From Candidatus Gastranaerophilales bacterium (GTDB lineage Bacteria; Cyanobacteriota; Vampirovibrionia; Gastranaerophilales; Gastranaerophilaceae): 64,000 nucleotides of DNA. The notes below the pieces were generated by a model that had not been told where the DNA came from, made no database searches, and was given only the letters and a program-made list of their open reading frames with translations. A program made the position numbers and the translations under genes. Below are positions 49,447 through 57,562 of the stretch, piece after piece. The stretch's first letter is position 1. Every line of letters starts with the position of its first letter. The DNA is taken from contig CALUUH010000001.1 of assembly GCA_944323875.1 (NCBI GenBank), positions 1 through 64,000 of the forward strand. Direction: 5' to 3'.

Positions 49447-51729
49447 TTGATGAAAATTCTGGAGATTAAGAATAATCTTGTAAAAATATCTTATGATATT
49501 GATGACAATCTGGCACTTTCCGGATTCGTTATCATTGAAGATACAAACTGTCCTTATGTTGCTCAAATAGTCAGCCTGAAAGCAGACAGTGCCATCAATA
49601 CGGCAATTGTAAAATTACTGTTTACTTTTGACGCAGAAGGTGTCTTGAAAAATTACAACGGCACAATTCCGTCAATAAAAGCAACAATATCTAAACTTCC
49701 GGCAAATGAACTGCTTGATGTTCTGCCTGTTGAAATCCCGATTAAACTCGGTTCTCTGGCTCAACAAAACATCCCTCTTTTTGTTGACAAAGGTGTTTTT
49801 GAACATAATCTGGTTGTATGCTGTAACAAACAGGAAAACACTAATTATTTTATCCGGAATATACTTCCGCAATTAAACTCACTTAATCAAAAAACTGTAG
49901 TAATTGATGTTGACGGTGAATTTGATTATGAAAATAAATTTGAATTCGGCTATGATTTTAAACTCCCGCTGAATTATAATACTCTGAACTATATTTTTGA
50001 TAACGATCTCGGAGATGTTGATGCAAAAAGTAAGGCCGTTATTCAGGATATATTTTATGAAGTTCAGGAATACTCAAAAACCCTTCCTCATCAATTTATT
50101 CCATTCAATACTTTTCTGGAAGTTGTTGATGCTCAATACAAAGAAACCCAAATTCCGGAACTTGTATTGCTGAAAAATAAATTACTAAAATACAAAGATA
50201 ACAATGTTTTTGCTCTAAACTCCGTTGAATTGACAGATTTAGAACAGGAATTGCAACATAACAATATTACGGTGTTAAATATCTCAAAAGTTGACGGCGA
50301 CTTGCAAAGACAGGTTATTTATTATCTGTATGAAGTAATGTCTAAAGTTAAGTCATCAATATATTCAATGATAAAACTGGACAATTACAATGCAAGCAAA
50401 AAATTAATTAAACGTCAGTTAGAAGGCGGCAACATTCAGACAACATTCATTTGCGGCCATGAATTCAAATACCTGCAGGAATTAAAACAATACGCAGAAA
50501 ACTTTATATTCTTTGCGCCGCTTACTGTACAGCACGATTTTGCAGCATATAACACTTATCTTTCAAAACTCAATCCGGAAGAATTTGTTGTATATGGCGA
50601 TGTAACACAGGAAATTCCGTTCATAGTACAATTGGAAGAATTTTCACAAGAAGATTTGCAGCCGCGTGTATATTATGAAGAGCCGACAGAACTCACAAGA
50701 CCGTCCTCACGTGTTCAGACAGAATTGCCTGCTTATGAAGAGCCTAAAGCATCAGAACCAATTGTATCAGAGGATGTCACTCCGGAAGCGGTGAATGTAG
50801 ACAACGAAGAAGAACCGGTTATTGAATTTACGCAAACAGAAGAAATACCGCAAGATTTATCGGAATTGAATGTTCTTGCACAAGAACAGGAGGAAGAAAC
50901 AGATTTCCCTGACTCCTTTGACGCTCAGGATGTAATTCAGGACAGACCGGAAATTCCGGTATTCACAGAGCCTGAACAGCCGTTAGAAATTGCATCTGAC
51001 AAGCCGGAACTTTCTGAAACTCCTCAACCGGTGATAAATGAAGTCATTGAAGAGCAAGCACCGGAAGAAGCTGCGACATTTGAACCTGTTGAAGAACAGG
51101 AAGATGACATTGTTGTAACTCCTCTTGAGGCGCCTGTTGCAGAACCACAGGCAGAAGAAACTCCGTTTGAACCAGAACCGCTTGAACAAGAAGCCGCTCA
51201 AGACTCCCAACCAGCAATTAACGAAGAACAGATTATTCAGGATGTAGATTCGCTTCTTTACAACAAAAAAGATGCGGATGAAGAAATCCCGCCGCTTGAG
51301 GATGATGAAGAAATCACTGAAGATGATTTGAATGTAATTGATAATCTGAACAATTCAGTTACGGAACAGGACGACTCAGAAACCGAACTGAATACCGAAC
51401 CTGTTATTGTTGAAGATACGGATGAGAATTCCAACAGCCCACAAGAAGAAACACTTCCAGAAGACGAACTTCCAGCTGCTGAAGAACCTGAAATTCAGGA
51501 AGAAATCATTGAAGAAAATCCTGTAGTACCTGTTTATCCTGCAAATGATATTCCGGAAGTTTCTTCAGAAATTTTTGAGGCAGGTGATCAAGTCACTCAC
51601 CCTAAATACGGAACAGGTGTTGTCGAAAAAATGATTAAATACGGCAATAAAGTTCTTTGTTCTATCAATTTTGAAAACATCGGACGCCGTCTGCTCGATC
51701 CTGCGATTTCTGAAATAACTAAAATCTAG
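49447..51729 (+). CDS. HerA/DUF87-like pseudo-ATPase with acidic linker and PcrA/UvrD-type Tudor tail
   Basis: 760 residues. N-terminal HAS-barrel-like part (about 1-110) and a HerA/DUF87-like core with VVIDVDGEFDYENKF (about 151-165), normally the strand after Walker A. The Walker A site itself is replaced by HNLVVCCNKQENTNYFIR, without the GxxGxGKS residues, so ATP use is doubtful. Residues about 405-695 are a long Glu/Pro/Gln-rich acidic linker. The end, FEAGDQVTHPKYGTGVVEKM then NFENIGRRLLDP, matches the Tudor-like domain that UvrD/PcrA use to bind RNA polymerase. Role could be at transcription-repair or chromosome handling; inferred from domains only. Convergent overlap of 11 bp with the next gene. 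Confidence 0.65.
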   Translation: MMKILEIKNNLVKISYDIDDNLALSGFVIIEDTNCPYVAQIVSLKADSAINTAIVKLLFTFDAEGVLKNYNGTIPSIKATISKLPANELLDVLPVEIPIKLGSLAQQNIPLFVDKGVFEHNLVVCCNKQENTNYFIRNILPQLNSLNQKTVVIDVDGEFDYENKFEFGYDFKLPLNYNTLNYIFDNDLGDVDAKSKAVIQDIFYEVQEYSKTLPHQFIPFNTFLEVVDAQYKETQIPELVLLKNKLLKYKDNNVFALNSVELTDLEQELQHNNITVLNISKVDGDLQRQVIYYLYEVMSKVKSSIYSMIKLDNYNASKKLIKRQLEGGNIQTTFICGHEFKYLQELKQYAENFIFFAPLTVQHDFAAYNTYLSKLNPEEFVVYGDVTQEIPFIVQLEEFSQEDLQPRVYYEEPTELTRPSSRVQTELPAYEEPKASEPIVSEDVTPEAVNVDNEEEPVIEFTQTEEIPQDLSELNVLAQEQEEETDFPDSFDAQDVIQDRPEIPVFTEPEQPLEIASDKPELSETPQPVINEVIEEQAPEEAATFEPVEEQEDDIVVTPLEAPVAEPQAEETPFEPEPLEQEAAQDSQPAINEEQIIQDVDSLLYNKKDADEEIPPLEDDEEITEDDLNVIDNLNNSVTEQDDSETELNTEPVIVEDTDENSNSPQEETLPEDELPAAEEPEIQEEIIEENPVVPVYPANDIPEVSSEIFEAGDQVTHPKYGTGVVEKMIKYGNKVLCSINFENIGRRLLDPAISEITKI

Positions 51730-52414
51730 TATCCCGCTTAAGCAATTGTAATTTTTCCTTTACTTCAGTAGATATTCTGTATGACTCTATACATTTTTGT
51801 ATAGCTTTATTAAAAATCCAATTGCTTAAATGTGAATGCCAAAGATATTCATAAGTTTTATCAGGGAACTTAATAAAACATATTGAGACAGCCCAGGCAA
51901 TTGCCATTTGTGCATAGTAATCATCCGTTTGAAGCTTATCCAGTTCTTCCAGAACTTTTAAAATATATTTATCATCAACAAAAAAATTTAAAAGCATTAC
52001 CGCGGCAAAACGGATATCATACTCTTTTTTTGAAGCAAGGTATGGCTTTAAAAAATTCCATACCAATTCCTGATTATTTTTTGTAAATTTTAGACTGTTG
52101 CAAAAAGTGTCACATACAGCCCAATTATTTATTTTAGGCACAAAATCTCTTGTATACCGCAACAACTCCTCTGGTTCGGCCTTAATAAGACCGATAAGCA
52201 TGCCTTGCAGCATTGTTTCTTCCATATATTCAGGTTCAAAATCAAGCAGATACTCCGGCCAACGGCCTGATGAGTATATTTCTTTTGCAAGCTTGCGCAA
52301 TTTAGGAAGTCGTACACCCAACACGTTGTCTATATTAGGCAACAGTGCCGAAGAAAAATTTCGGTACTGTTCCTCTGATAATTCCAACAATCTTCGTTTA
52401 ATTTCTTCTCGCAT
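51719..52414 (-). CDS. AlkD-family DNA alkylation repair (HEAT-repeat glycosylase-like) protein
   Basis: 231 residues of HEAT-like helices: LGVRLPKLRKLAKEIYSSG, EPEYMEETMLQGMLIGLIK, INNWAVCDTFCNSLKF (conserved NNWA-CD), DIRFAAVMLLNFFVDD and YYAQMAIAWAVSICFIKFP. The family excises bulky or cationic alkylpurines without base flipping. Key acidic/aromatic residues (W, D of WAVCD) are present. Confidence 0.88.
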   Translation of the reverse strand: MREEIKRRLLELSEEQYRNFSSALLPNIDNVLGVRLPKLRKLAKEIYSSGRWPEYLLDFEPEYMEETMLQGMLIGLIKAEPEELLRYTRDFVPKINNWAVCDTFCNSLKFTKNNQELVWNFLKPYLASKKEYDIRFAAVMLLNFFVDDKYILKVLEELDKLQTDDYYAQMAIAWAVSICFIKFPDKTYEYLWHSHLSNWIFNKAIQKCIESYRISTEVKEKLQLLKRDTRF

Positions 52415-52504
52415 GTATGAAATTTTATCATAAAATCAGCGCTTATGAAAAAAGTAATATATTAGGTTGATTGTATAAAAAAACGAATATGGTATATTAC
52501 AAAT

Positions 52505-53701
52505 ATGATTAGAAAAAATATCAAAAATTTTTATAGAACAATAAAAGTTCGTGTTAAGCGTACCGCCTGGAATATCAGTCTTATACGTAAATTAAAAAGT
52601 CGAAAGGATACCAGAATAAATGAACGTAATAAAAAGCTGTTTAATTTTATTCTGGCTGATGAGTTTATTGAAAAATGCAAATCCGGTAAAAAAATAGAAA
52701 ATATAAATGATTACTATATACATTTATATGAATTTGAAGATGCATATATTTCAAACTGTGTTAATTGTGCTTTTGTACAAAAACTTGTAGACGGCAAATT
52801 ATATACAATGAAAGAATCAGCCGGTCTCATTGCGCGGCTTGATGAACCGGTAATGAAATACGCACCGCCTTTTGATCTTAGCGGCAATAATCAGGAAGAA
52901 GACGAGATATGCATGCTGTGCTATCTTCTCGGAGAAAATTACTGGCACTATATATTTGATATAATTCCACGGTTGATGATTATGCTTAAACGCGGGTTTA
53001 AAGGAAAATTTCTTGTAAATAATACATGGTGCGCACGTACGTTTATGGATTTGCTGAAAATACCGGCTGACAGAATTATAATAAATGAAAATGGCAAAAT
53101 CATTCATGCCTCTAAAGTTTATTTGTTCAGCGAAATGTATGGGATTGAACTGCATGGCAGGCTTTTGGAAGATACAAGAAGCTTTTTGATGAGCGAAGCT
53201 GAAAAAAATTACGGACCGTTAAAAGATGAAAAATATCCAAAAAGGATTTATGTACCAAGGGTAGCACGCCGTAAAATAATTAATGAACAGGAAATAATAG
53301 ATCTGTTAAAATATTACGGTTTTGAGATTATGATACCTGAAAAATGCAGTATTCATGAACAGATGAAATACTTTTATAACGCGGATATCATAGTCACACC
53401 GCATGGTGCAAACTGTGCAAACCTTTTGTTTACACAGGAAGGCACATCAATGGTTGAATGCTTCGGACACATGTGGGTTAACCCTTGTATGATTAATACT
53501 ATTGCGCTGCTTGAAACAGATTATCACATGATTTGCGAACGTCTTGCGGATTATTCAGATAAGGCATATAAATTTTCTGATTACAAAATCAATGCCTTGC
53601 TGATGGAATGTAAGATTAAACGAATTATCGAATTTAGAGCCCTTGCTTATGATGAAGATATGGTTATAAAAAATCAACCGGAAATAAAATCTGAGGTTTG
53701 A
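52505..53701 (+). CDS. GT61-family glycosyltransferase
   Basis: 398 residues. Basic N-terminus, then the DUF563/GT61 core: ENYWHYIFDIIPRLMIML, PKRIYVPRVARRK, IIPEKCSIHEQMKYFYNADIIV-type stretch, TPHGANCANLLFTQEGTSMVE and a C-terminal helix. GT61 enzymes add Xyl/GlcNAc-type sugars; in bacteria usually surface glycans. No signal peptide. A single gene in its neighbourhood, next to an SLH protein. Confidence 0.9.
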   Translation: MIRKNIKNFYRTIKVRVKRTAWNISLIRKLKSRKDTRINERNKKLFNFILADEFIEKCKSGKKIENINDYYIHLYEFEDAYISNCVNCAFVQKLVDGKLYTMKESAGLIARLDEPVMKYAPPFDLSGNNQEEDEICMLCYLLGENYWHYIFDIIPRLMIMLKRGFKGKFLVNNTWCARTFMDLLKIPADRIIINENGKIIHASKVYLFSEMYGIELHGRLLEDTRSFLMSEAEKNYGPLKDEKYPKRIYVPRVARRKIINEQEIIDLLKYYGFEIMIPEKCSIHEQMKYFYNADIIVTPHGANCANLLFTQEGTSMVECFGHMWVNPCMINTIALLETDYHMICERLADYSDKAYKFSDYKINALLMECKIKRIIEFRALAYDEDMVIKNQPEIKSEV

Positions 53702-53794
53702 GAATAACAACACAATATTTACATAACTTTATTATCAATTGTTATGTTACAAAAATATGCTATCATGTTGATGTAGGAGTTAAGGAGGTAATAA

Positions 53795-54940
53795 ATGAAT
53801 AAACTTTTTAAATTACTATTATCATTGTTGGTTATGCTTGGCGGTGCAGGTATGGTATTCGCATTTCCGGATGTATCTGATACACACTGGGCAGCAAGCC
53901 AGATTAAGGAATTATCTGAGCAGGGTGTAATTGTAGGCTATCCTGACGGAACATTCCAGCCGGATGAAAACGTTACACGTGCTGAATTTGCGTCTATGGC
54001 GATAAAAGCACTCGGACAGCAGCATGCACAAATTGCACAGCCTATTAATTTTACTGATATTGATAAAGATTACTGGGCGTATGATGCAATTCAAAAATCA
54101 GTATATTTTGATTTGATTTCCTGTCCGGAAGAAGGCCAGCCGTTTAGACCTGACGATTCCGTATCACGTGCAGAATCTATTTCAGTTGCGGTAAATGCTC
54201 TGACAACAGAACAAATCAGCAAGTATAAGGCTGAAGAAGTTTTGAACGCAAAGTATAAAGATGTAAAAGAAGTTCCGGAATGGTTTTTAATCCCTGCCGG
54301 TAAAGCAGAAATATTAAATATGCTTGTTACAATGCCGTCAGAAAGCAAAAATATTTCCGCAGAACGTCCTGCAACACGTGCAGAAGTTGCGGCAATACTT
54401 TACACAATGATGGAACAGGCAAAACTCAATCCTAACGCAAAACTCGCAGAAGCAATGCGTAAAAAAACAGGTGAAGGATATATTATCGCCGGAGCAACCA
54501 TTGAAGGCAGCATAGGTACAATTCCGGCCGGTTCTGTAATTCCTGTGGAAATAACCAATTATATTTCATCTCAATCTTCAAAACCGGGTGAAATGTATGT
54601 TGCAAGAGCCGCACAAAACTATGTCACAAGAGATAAATATATTCTTGTAACAAAAGGCGCAAATCTTAAAGGCCAGTTGTCTGATGTTCGTGCGGGAAAA
54701 TGGTTTGTAAGAAACGGCGTTCTTGTATTAGATAATTCATTGATGACAACCGTTAATGACCAAACTGTTTCTTTTGCAGCAAGCGGAAATATTACCAAAG
54801 ACCGCAACTGGTTTATGCAGTTTGTAAGAGCAGTATTTAAAGGTGAAAAACTTAATGTACCTGCAGCAGGCATTGTAAAAATGACAGTTCTGAAACCTAT
54901 AAAAGTTGATTTGACAAACGGATGGGTTATTGAGGAATAA
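53795..54940 (+). CDS. SLH-domain envelope protein
   Basis: 381 residues. Signal peptide about 1-23 (LLSLLVMLGGAGMVFAFPD). SLH repeats: FPDVSDTHWAASQIKELSEQ (about 24-72), FTDIDKDYWAYDAIQKSVYF (about 87-135) and a third, weaker one (about 150-200). The rest is a beta domain (IPAGSVIPVEITNYISSQ, DVRAGKWFVRNGVLVL) shared with the protein at 45773. SLH domains bind pyruvylated or other wall-linked glycans and tether the outer membrane in cyanobacteria-type envelopes. AAGGAGG precedes the start. Confidence 0.93.
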   Translation: MNKLFKLLLSLLVMLGGAGMVFAFPDVSDTHWAASQIKELSEQGVIVGYPDGTFQPDENVTRAEFASMAIKALGQQHAQIAQPINFTDIDKDYWAYDAIQKSVYFDLISCPEEGQPFRPDDSVSRAESISVAVNALTTEQISKYKAEEVLNAKYKDVKEVPEWFLIPAGKAEILNMLVTMPSESKNISAERPATRAEVAAILYTMMEQAKLNPNAKLAEAMRKKTGEGYIIAGATIEGSIGTIPAGSVIPVEITNYISSQSSKPGEMYVARAAQNYVTRDKYILVTKGANLKGQLSDVRAGKWFVRNGVLVLDNSLMTTVNDQTVSFAASGNITKDRNWFMQFVRAVFKGEKLNVPAAGIVKMTVLKPIKVDLTNGWVIEE

Positions 54941-54964
54941 TAAATATTAATAAATGAACTTACA

Positions 54965-55003
54965 ATAATGCAAAGTGAACTCTTCTCACTTTGCATTATT
55001 AGT
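54965..55003. terminator. terminator after the SLH gene
   Basis: ATAATGCAAAGTGA / TCACTTTGCATTAT arms (about 14 bp) with a short loop, A/T-rich on both sides. Confidence 0.85.
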
Positions 55004-55074
55004 TAAAAATTAAAAAAATTCAAAATATAAAACACAACAATTTGCACTCACCTGATTAATTTTTATAAAGGGGG

Positions 55075-55103
55075 TTGAATTTTGCAGGCAAATAAGGTAT
55101 AAT
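55075..55103 (+). promoter_or_regulatory. promoter of prepilin locus 2
   Basis: TTGAAT (55075-55080), exact 17-bp spacer, TATAAT (55098-55103); same layout as 23520-23548. Confidence 0.75.
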
Positions 55104-55133
55104 ATTTATAAAGAGTTTATATAGGAATTTTGA

Positions 55134-55268
55134 ATGTCAAAAGTTTTCAATAAGTTGAATATTTTGGATGTTGTGAGCGAACCTGATTTTACGACCAAAT
55201 TTGACAAAGTTCAAAACCATTGTGCCGCAAGGCATTCAGACGTCGGGGGGGGGGCTCACTTACTCTAA
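55134..55268 (+). CDS. short ORF with G10 tract (switch ORF), locus 2
   Basis: 44 residues: MSKVFNKLNILDVVSEPDF, then TTKFDKVQNHCAARHSDVGGGAHLL. The G10 tract at 55245-55254 is at the same place and of the same length as in locus 1. The frame stops four codons later. One base fewer would join it to a 79-codon frame (LTYSNCKLFAIF... through MNRIIIQYRLIRRVAWKII) ending at 55492-55494. Start region differs from locus 1 but the part from KFDK on is homologous. Function unknown; the product is not proven. Confidence 0.45.
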   Translation: MSKVFNKLNILDVVSEPDFTTKFDKVQNHCAARHSDVGGGAHLL

Positions 55269-55529
55269 TTGTAAACTTTTCGCAATATTTCTATTGTTGC
55301 TCCGTGACGCAGACTCGTTCTCAGTCATCCCGCAACGTTTTCGTCGCGTCTTGCCACAGTCGTTGCCTTGCGGGATCTCAAAACACAAGTTGAATACTTG
55401 TGACAAAACATATAAACCAAACAAAGGTAGCTTAATGAATAGAATTATTATACAATATAGATTAATAAGGAGAGTTGCATGGAAAATAATTTAATTAAAG
55501 CTAATACAAGTATGAAAGGAGAATAAACT
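55269..55529 (+). promoter_or_regulatory. structured leader with two mini-ORFs, locus 2
   Basis: Shares with locus 1 the ATCCCGCAAC...GTTGCcttGCGGGAT stem and the CACAAGT/ACTTGTG hairpin. A mini-ORF starts at 55435 (MNRIIIQYRL...), and a second at 55479 (MENNLIKANTSMKGE, 15 residues, stop TAA) stands where locus 1 runs straight on into the prepilin. AAAGGAG overlaps its end and serves the prepilin ATG at 55530. Confidence 0.6.
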
Positions 55530-56741
55530 ATGATTGAAACAAATGTTAAAAAAGAACAACAGTTGCATTCCCTTCTACCTCTGGGAGAAGGTGACCGAAG
55601 GTCGGATGAGGGGTTAAATGACGAACCCCGTCACGAAGCCGCAGAGCCTAAAACCTGTAACCACTTAATCACACAATCACTTAGTCACTTAATCACTTCC
55701 CAAAGAGCCGCTTTCACTTTGGCTGAAGTATTAATCACCCTCGCTGTCATCGGAATAGTTGCAGCACTGACACTTCCGGGCCTAATCCAAAATCATAACG
55801 AGAAGGCATGGTCTACTGCCAAAGACCTCTGGGAAAAGAAACTTACTGAAACAGTCCGCCGCATGAACACAGATGGTGTTATGACAGGACACGATACGAC
55901 CGAAGATTTTATGGATACCTTCAAACAATATATGAAAGTTATTAAGACCTGTGATAACACAGACATTAACAAATGCTATTCACCTAAAGTCGTTACAACA
56001 GGAAGCAACGAAGAACCTATGGAAGTCGAAACAGACAGCCTTACCTCTGCATCAAGCATGGGACTTAGCGACTGGCAAACTAACACTAATACCATGAGCT
56101 TTGTCGTAGCAGACGGAACAACAGTTATTATGGCATACCAGCCGGAATGCCCTTATGCTGACCCGATAGAAGATACAGGATCTCAAGTAAGCTGCATGGG
56201 CTATATGGTAGATGTAAACGGAAAGAAAGGGCCGAATAGAGTTGGTAAAGATATTCAACTATCTTCTGGCGTAGCTTTCTCAACCTGCGATAACCCGATT
56301 GGCGACATGTGCTGGAGTACTGACTTTGCTGCAAATACAGCAATAAATACATGTGATGACACAACATACGATCAAAGCGGTTCATCTAATACATATTGCG
56401 ATACAAACTATTGGGCAGGAGCAATAAAGTCATGTAAAGACAAAGGAATGGAACTACCAACAAGAGCCCAACTAGCACAACTAGCAAGCAATTTATACGT
56501 AGATAGCAACGGAAACGAAGTGACAATAGGAGCGAACGAAGACAAAAACAACCTAAAACTAAAGGACGAATACAAAGATAATCCTCCTATCACTCTTGGC
56601 TACTACTACTGGTCCAGTGAGGAGCGCAATGCTAGCAGCGCGTACCGCCGGTACTTCGACACTACCTACACGAGCGGCATTAACTTTTACTGGGGCACCA
56701 AGCACAACAGCAACAACCGCGCTGTTTGCATTTCCAACTAA
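55530..56741 (+). CDS. prepilin-like protein with C-type-lectin-like variable C-terminus (putative DGR target), locus 2
   Basis: 403 residues. Leader with translated repeats (LHSLLPLGEGDRRSDEG; HLITQSLSHLITSQR), then prepilin signal RAAFTLAEVLITLAVIG with Glu at +5, and a long stretch nearly identical to the locus 1 protein (ending KDNPPITLG). The last ~47 codons (GYYYWSSEERNASSAYRRYF, then DTTYTSGINFYWGT, then KHNSNNRAVCISN) diverge from locus 1 and use GC-rich NNC codons. NYWAGAIKSCKDKGMELPTRAQLAQLASN is the lectin/FGE-like scaffold. A 13-bp hairpin covers its stop codon. Expected to be exported by the pilus/T2SS machinery; that machinery is not in the window. Confidence 0.85.
   Translation: MIETNVKKEQQLHSLLPLGEGDRRSDEGLNDEPRHEAAEPKTCNHLITQSLSHLITSQRAAFTLAEVLITLAVIGIVAALTLPGLIQNHNEKAWSTAKDLWEKKLTETVRRMNTDGVMTGHDTTEDFMDTFKQYMKVIKTCDNTDINKCYSPKVVTTGSNEEPMEVETDSLTSASSMGLSDWQTNTNTMSFVVADGTTVIMAYQPECPYADPIEDTGSQVSCMGYMVDVNGKKGPNRVGKDIQLSSGVAFSTCDNPIGDMCWSTDFAANTAINTCDDTTYDQSGSSNTYCDTNYWAGAIKSCKDKGMELPTRAQLAQLASNLYVDSNGNEVTIGANEDKNNLKLKDEYKDNPPITLGYYYWSSEERNASSAYRRYFDTTYTSGINFYWGTKHNSNNRAVCISN
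56598..56741 (+). other. putative DGR variable region 2
   Basis: Counterpart of 25100-25237. Compared with region 1, codons such as CGC/GCT/AGC/TAC/GAC/ACC vary in positions 1-2 with a fixed C third base, while TGG, TCC, GCG, TTC, CGG and the block CGCGCTGTTTG are unchanged. Three extra codons lie in the middle (around 56682-56690). Confidence 0.75.
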
Positions 56742-56761
56742 GGACTTTGTCCTTAGTTGGA
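56733..56761. repeat. 13-bp perfect hairpin over the stop codon of prepilin 2
   Basis: TCCAACTAAGGAC / GTCCTTAGTTGGA with TTT loop; the TAA stop is in the left arm. No T run follows, so it is not a terminator. DGR targets often have an inverted repeat just after the variable region. Locus 1 lacks it. Confidence 0.8.
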
Positions 56762-56762
56762 C

Positions 56763-57006
56763 GTGACTAAGTGATTAGCGGATTTGCGGACGGATGGCGC
56801 GAAGCGCGAGCCGGCAGAGGGCGAAACGGCGACGCGAAGGCGGCGGCGTTGCAGACCCGTTTAACGCCGGCGAGCAAGACAGCGAAGTGAGCAAATCCGG
56901 GTAGCGAGCAGATTGAGCCGACTTGTGCGCCAGCACTATAGGCGAAACTCTGCGAGCGTGAAGCAAATCCAAGACAAGTGATTAAGTGACTAGGTGACTA
57001 AGTGGT
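56763..57006 (+). repeat. GC-rich conserved 3' element after prepilin gene, locus 2
   Basis: Same element as 25279-25437 with an ~80-bp extra GC-rich segment (56803-56885; GGCGACGCGAAGGCGGCGG, GTTTAACGCCGGCGAG). The 3' half, from AAGTGAGCAAATCCGGGTAG to CAAATCCAAGACAAGTG, is nearly unchanged. Confidence 0.7.
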
Positions 57007-57012
57007 TAAAGG

Positions 57013-57356
57013 AATAAGGCAATGAGATTATTTTCTCGTTGCCTTATTCTATTAACGAACTTAACGTCCTAACGTCTTAAAGTCTTAACGTCTTTTTAGG
57101 TAATGAGATTATTTTCTCGTTGCCTTTTTTAACCTCTCCAAGGGGGAGGTCGAGATTCCGTGAGCATAGCGAAACTGAAATTTCGGGTGGGGGTTAAACG
57201 CGTAGCGTCCACAATTGACCCCCATCTGAAATTTCTAGTCTCGCTTTGCTCGCCAACAAATTTCTGTCTTCCCCCTCGGAGAAGACAATTCTTTCACTCT
57301 CTCCCAAGGGGCGAGGGAAATTTTATCGGCAATGTGAGAATTTTCTCGTTGCCTTA
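57013..57356 (+). terminator. three terminator-like hairpins of the GGCAATGTGAGA family (members 4-6)
   Basis: Members at 57013-57048 (AATAAGGCAATGAGA / TCTCGTTGCCTTATT), 57098-57130 (AGGTAATGAGA / TCTCGTTGCCT, TTTTTT) and 57328-57356 (GGCAATGTGAGAA / TTCTCGTTGCC, TTATT). The whole 56742-57562 stretch has no gene: it holds the 3' element, these hairpins, an AAGGGGCGAGGG-type word at 57306-57317 and short-word repeats (57360-57510). Confidence 0.7.
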
Positions 57357-57562
57357 TTCCTGTAACCACTTAGTCACTCAATCACTTAATCACATAGTCA
57401 CGCATTAATGAACTTAACGTCTTATAGTCTTACTTTTTTAACTCCTTACTGCCCTAGTGCCTTCTTTGTAACAAGAGTTCACTGTTCACTATTCACTGTT
57501 CACTATTTTTATGCTATCTTAAAATCACACGAAAATATAAGAAGAACGATAAGGATAAGATT

